64,000 nucleotides of DNA from Chamaecrista fasciculata (lineage: Eukaryota > Streptophyta > Magnoliopsida > Fabales > Fabaceae), in assembly GCA_003254925.1 (NCBI GenBank), contig QANZ01029687.1, positions 1-64,000 on the forward strand. Reading direction: 5' to 3'. Made by a program: the position numbers and the translations under genes. This document shows positions 63,984 to 64,000 of this stretch, in pieces (positions within the stretch are counted from its first letter, which is position 1; every line of letters begins with the position of its first letter). The notes under the pieces were generated by a model, which was given only the letters and a program-made list of their open reading frames with translations, was not told the DNA's origin and did no database searches.

Positions 63984-64000
63984 CTGCAAGAATACCAAAA

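Overview
The window is plant nuclear DNA from a eudicot. Genes are split by short introns with ordinary GT..AG borders. They encode plant-specific or plastid-targeted proteins: a calmodulin-like protein with a membrane anchor, a lumenal FKBP and a class of transaldolase found in plants. The spacers are AT-rich and full of small non-autonomous DNA transposons, one LINE and one LTR element. I cannot name the species. FKBP19 lies next to a transaldolase, the same neighbour pair that I recall from Arabidopsis (At5g13410/At5g13420), which supports a dicot and supports both gene names. There is one 190-base assembly gap (18763-18952) and there are single Ns at 690, 34491 and 60300.

Layout. 1-2.8 kb is spacer with MITE fragments. 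2.8-6.3 kb (+) holds a family-17 glycosyltransferase with its coding region in one exon. 8.1-12.1 kb (-) is an 11-exon BRAP2-type RING/ZnF-UBP ubiquitin ligase (BRIZ). 12.2-15.0 kb is a MITE cluster that includes a hAT MITE nested in a Mutator-like foldback. 15-38 kb is a duplicated, decaying gene-family region on the minus strand. It contains at least four promoter/first-exon copies, two long paralogous bodies (about 15.1-18.1 and 20.1-22.5 kb), a third body with other 3' exons (34.7-37.8 kb), a 5'-truncated LINE (23.3-24.9 kb) and a young LTR element (26.7-29.6 kb) sitting in a Myb/SANT-like exon. 40.7-41.3 kb (+) is an intronless membrane-anchored calmodulin-like gene. 42.9-44.0 kb is a hAT element that carries a minisatellite. 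44.9-49.8 kb (-) is a complete 17-exon MCM2 gene with two E2F sites close upstream. 50.5-52.4 kb is a Mutator-like element with long terminal inverted repeats and a GC-rich, possibly captured, core. 56.4-60.2 kb (-) is FKBP19 in 10 exons, and 61.6 kb to the window edge (-) is a transaldolase whose first exon(s) lie outside.

The complete genes have unrelated roles: Golgi glycosylation, ubiquitin ligation, calcium signalling, replication licensing, thylakoid protein folding and the pentose phosphate pathway. They do not form a pathway or cluster. All exon borders were worked out by hand from splice signals, reading phase and remembered family sequences. The coding sums are 1449 bases for BRIZ, 2829 for MCM2 and 714 for FKBP19, and each stays in frame to its stop. 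The most unusual material is in the 15-38 kb region, where paralogous copies give dated empty sites for several transposons, and in the LTR element, whose one long open frame resembles no retroelement protein I know.
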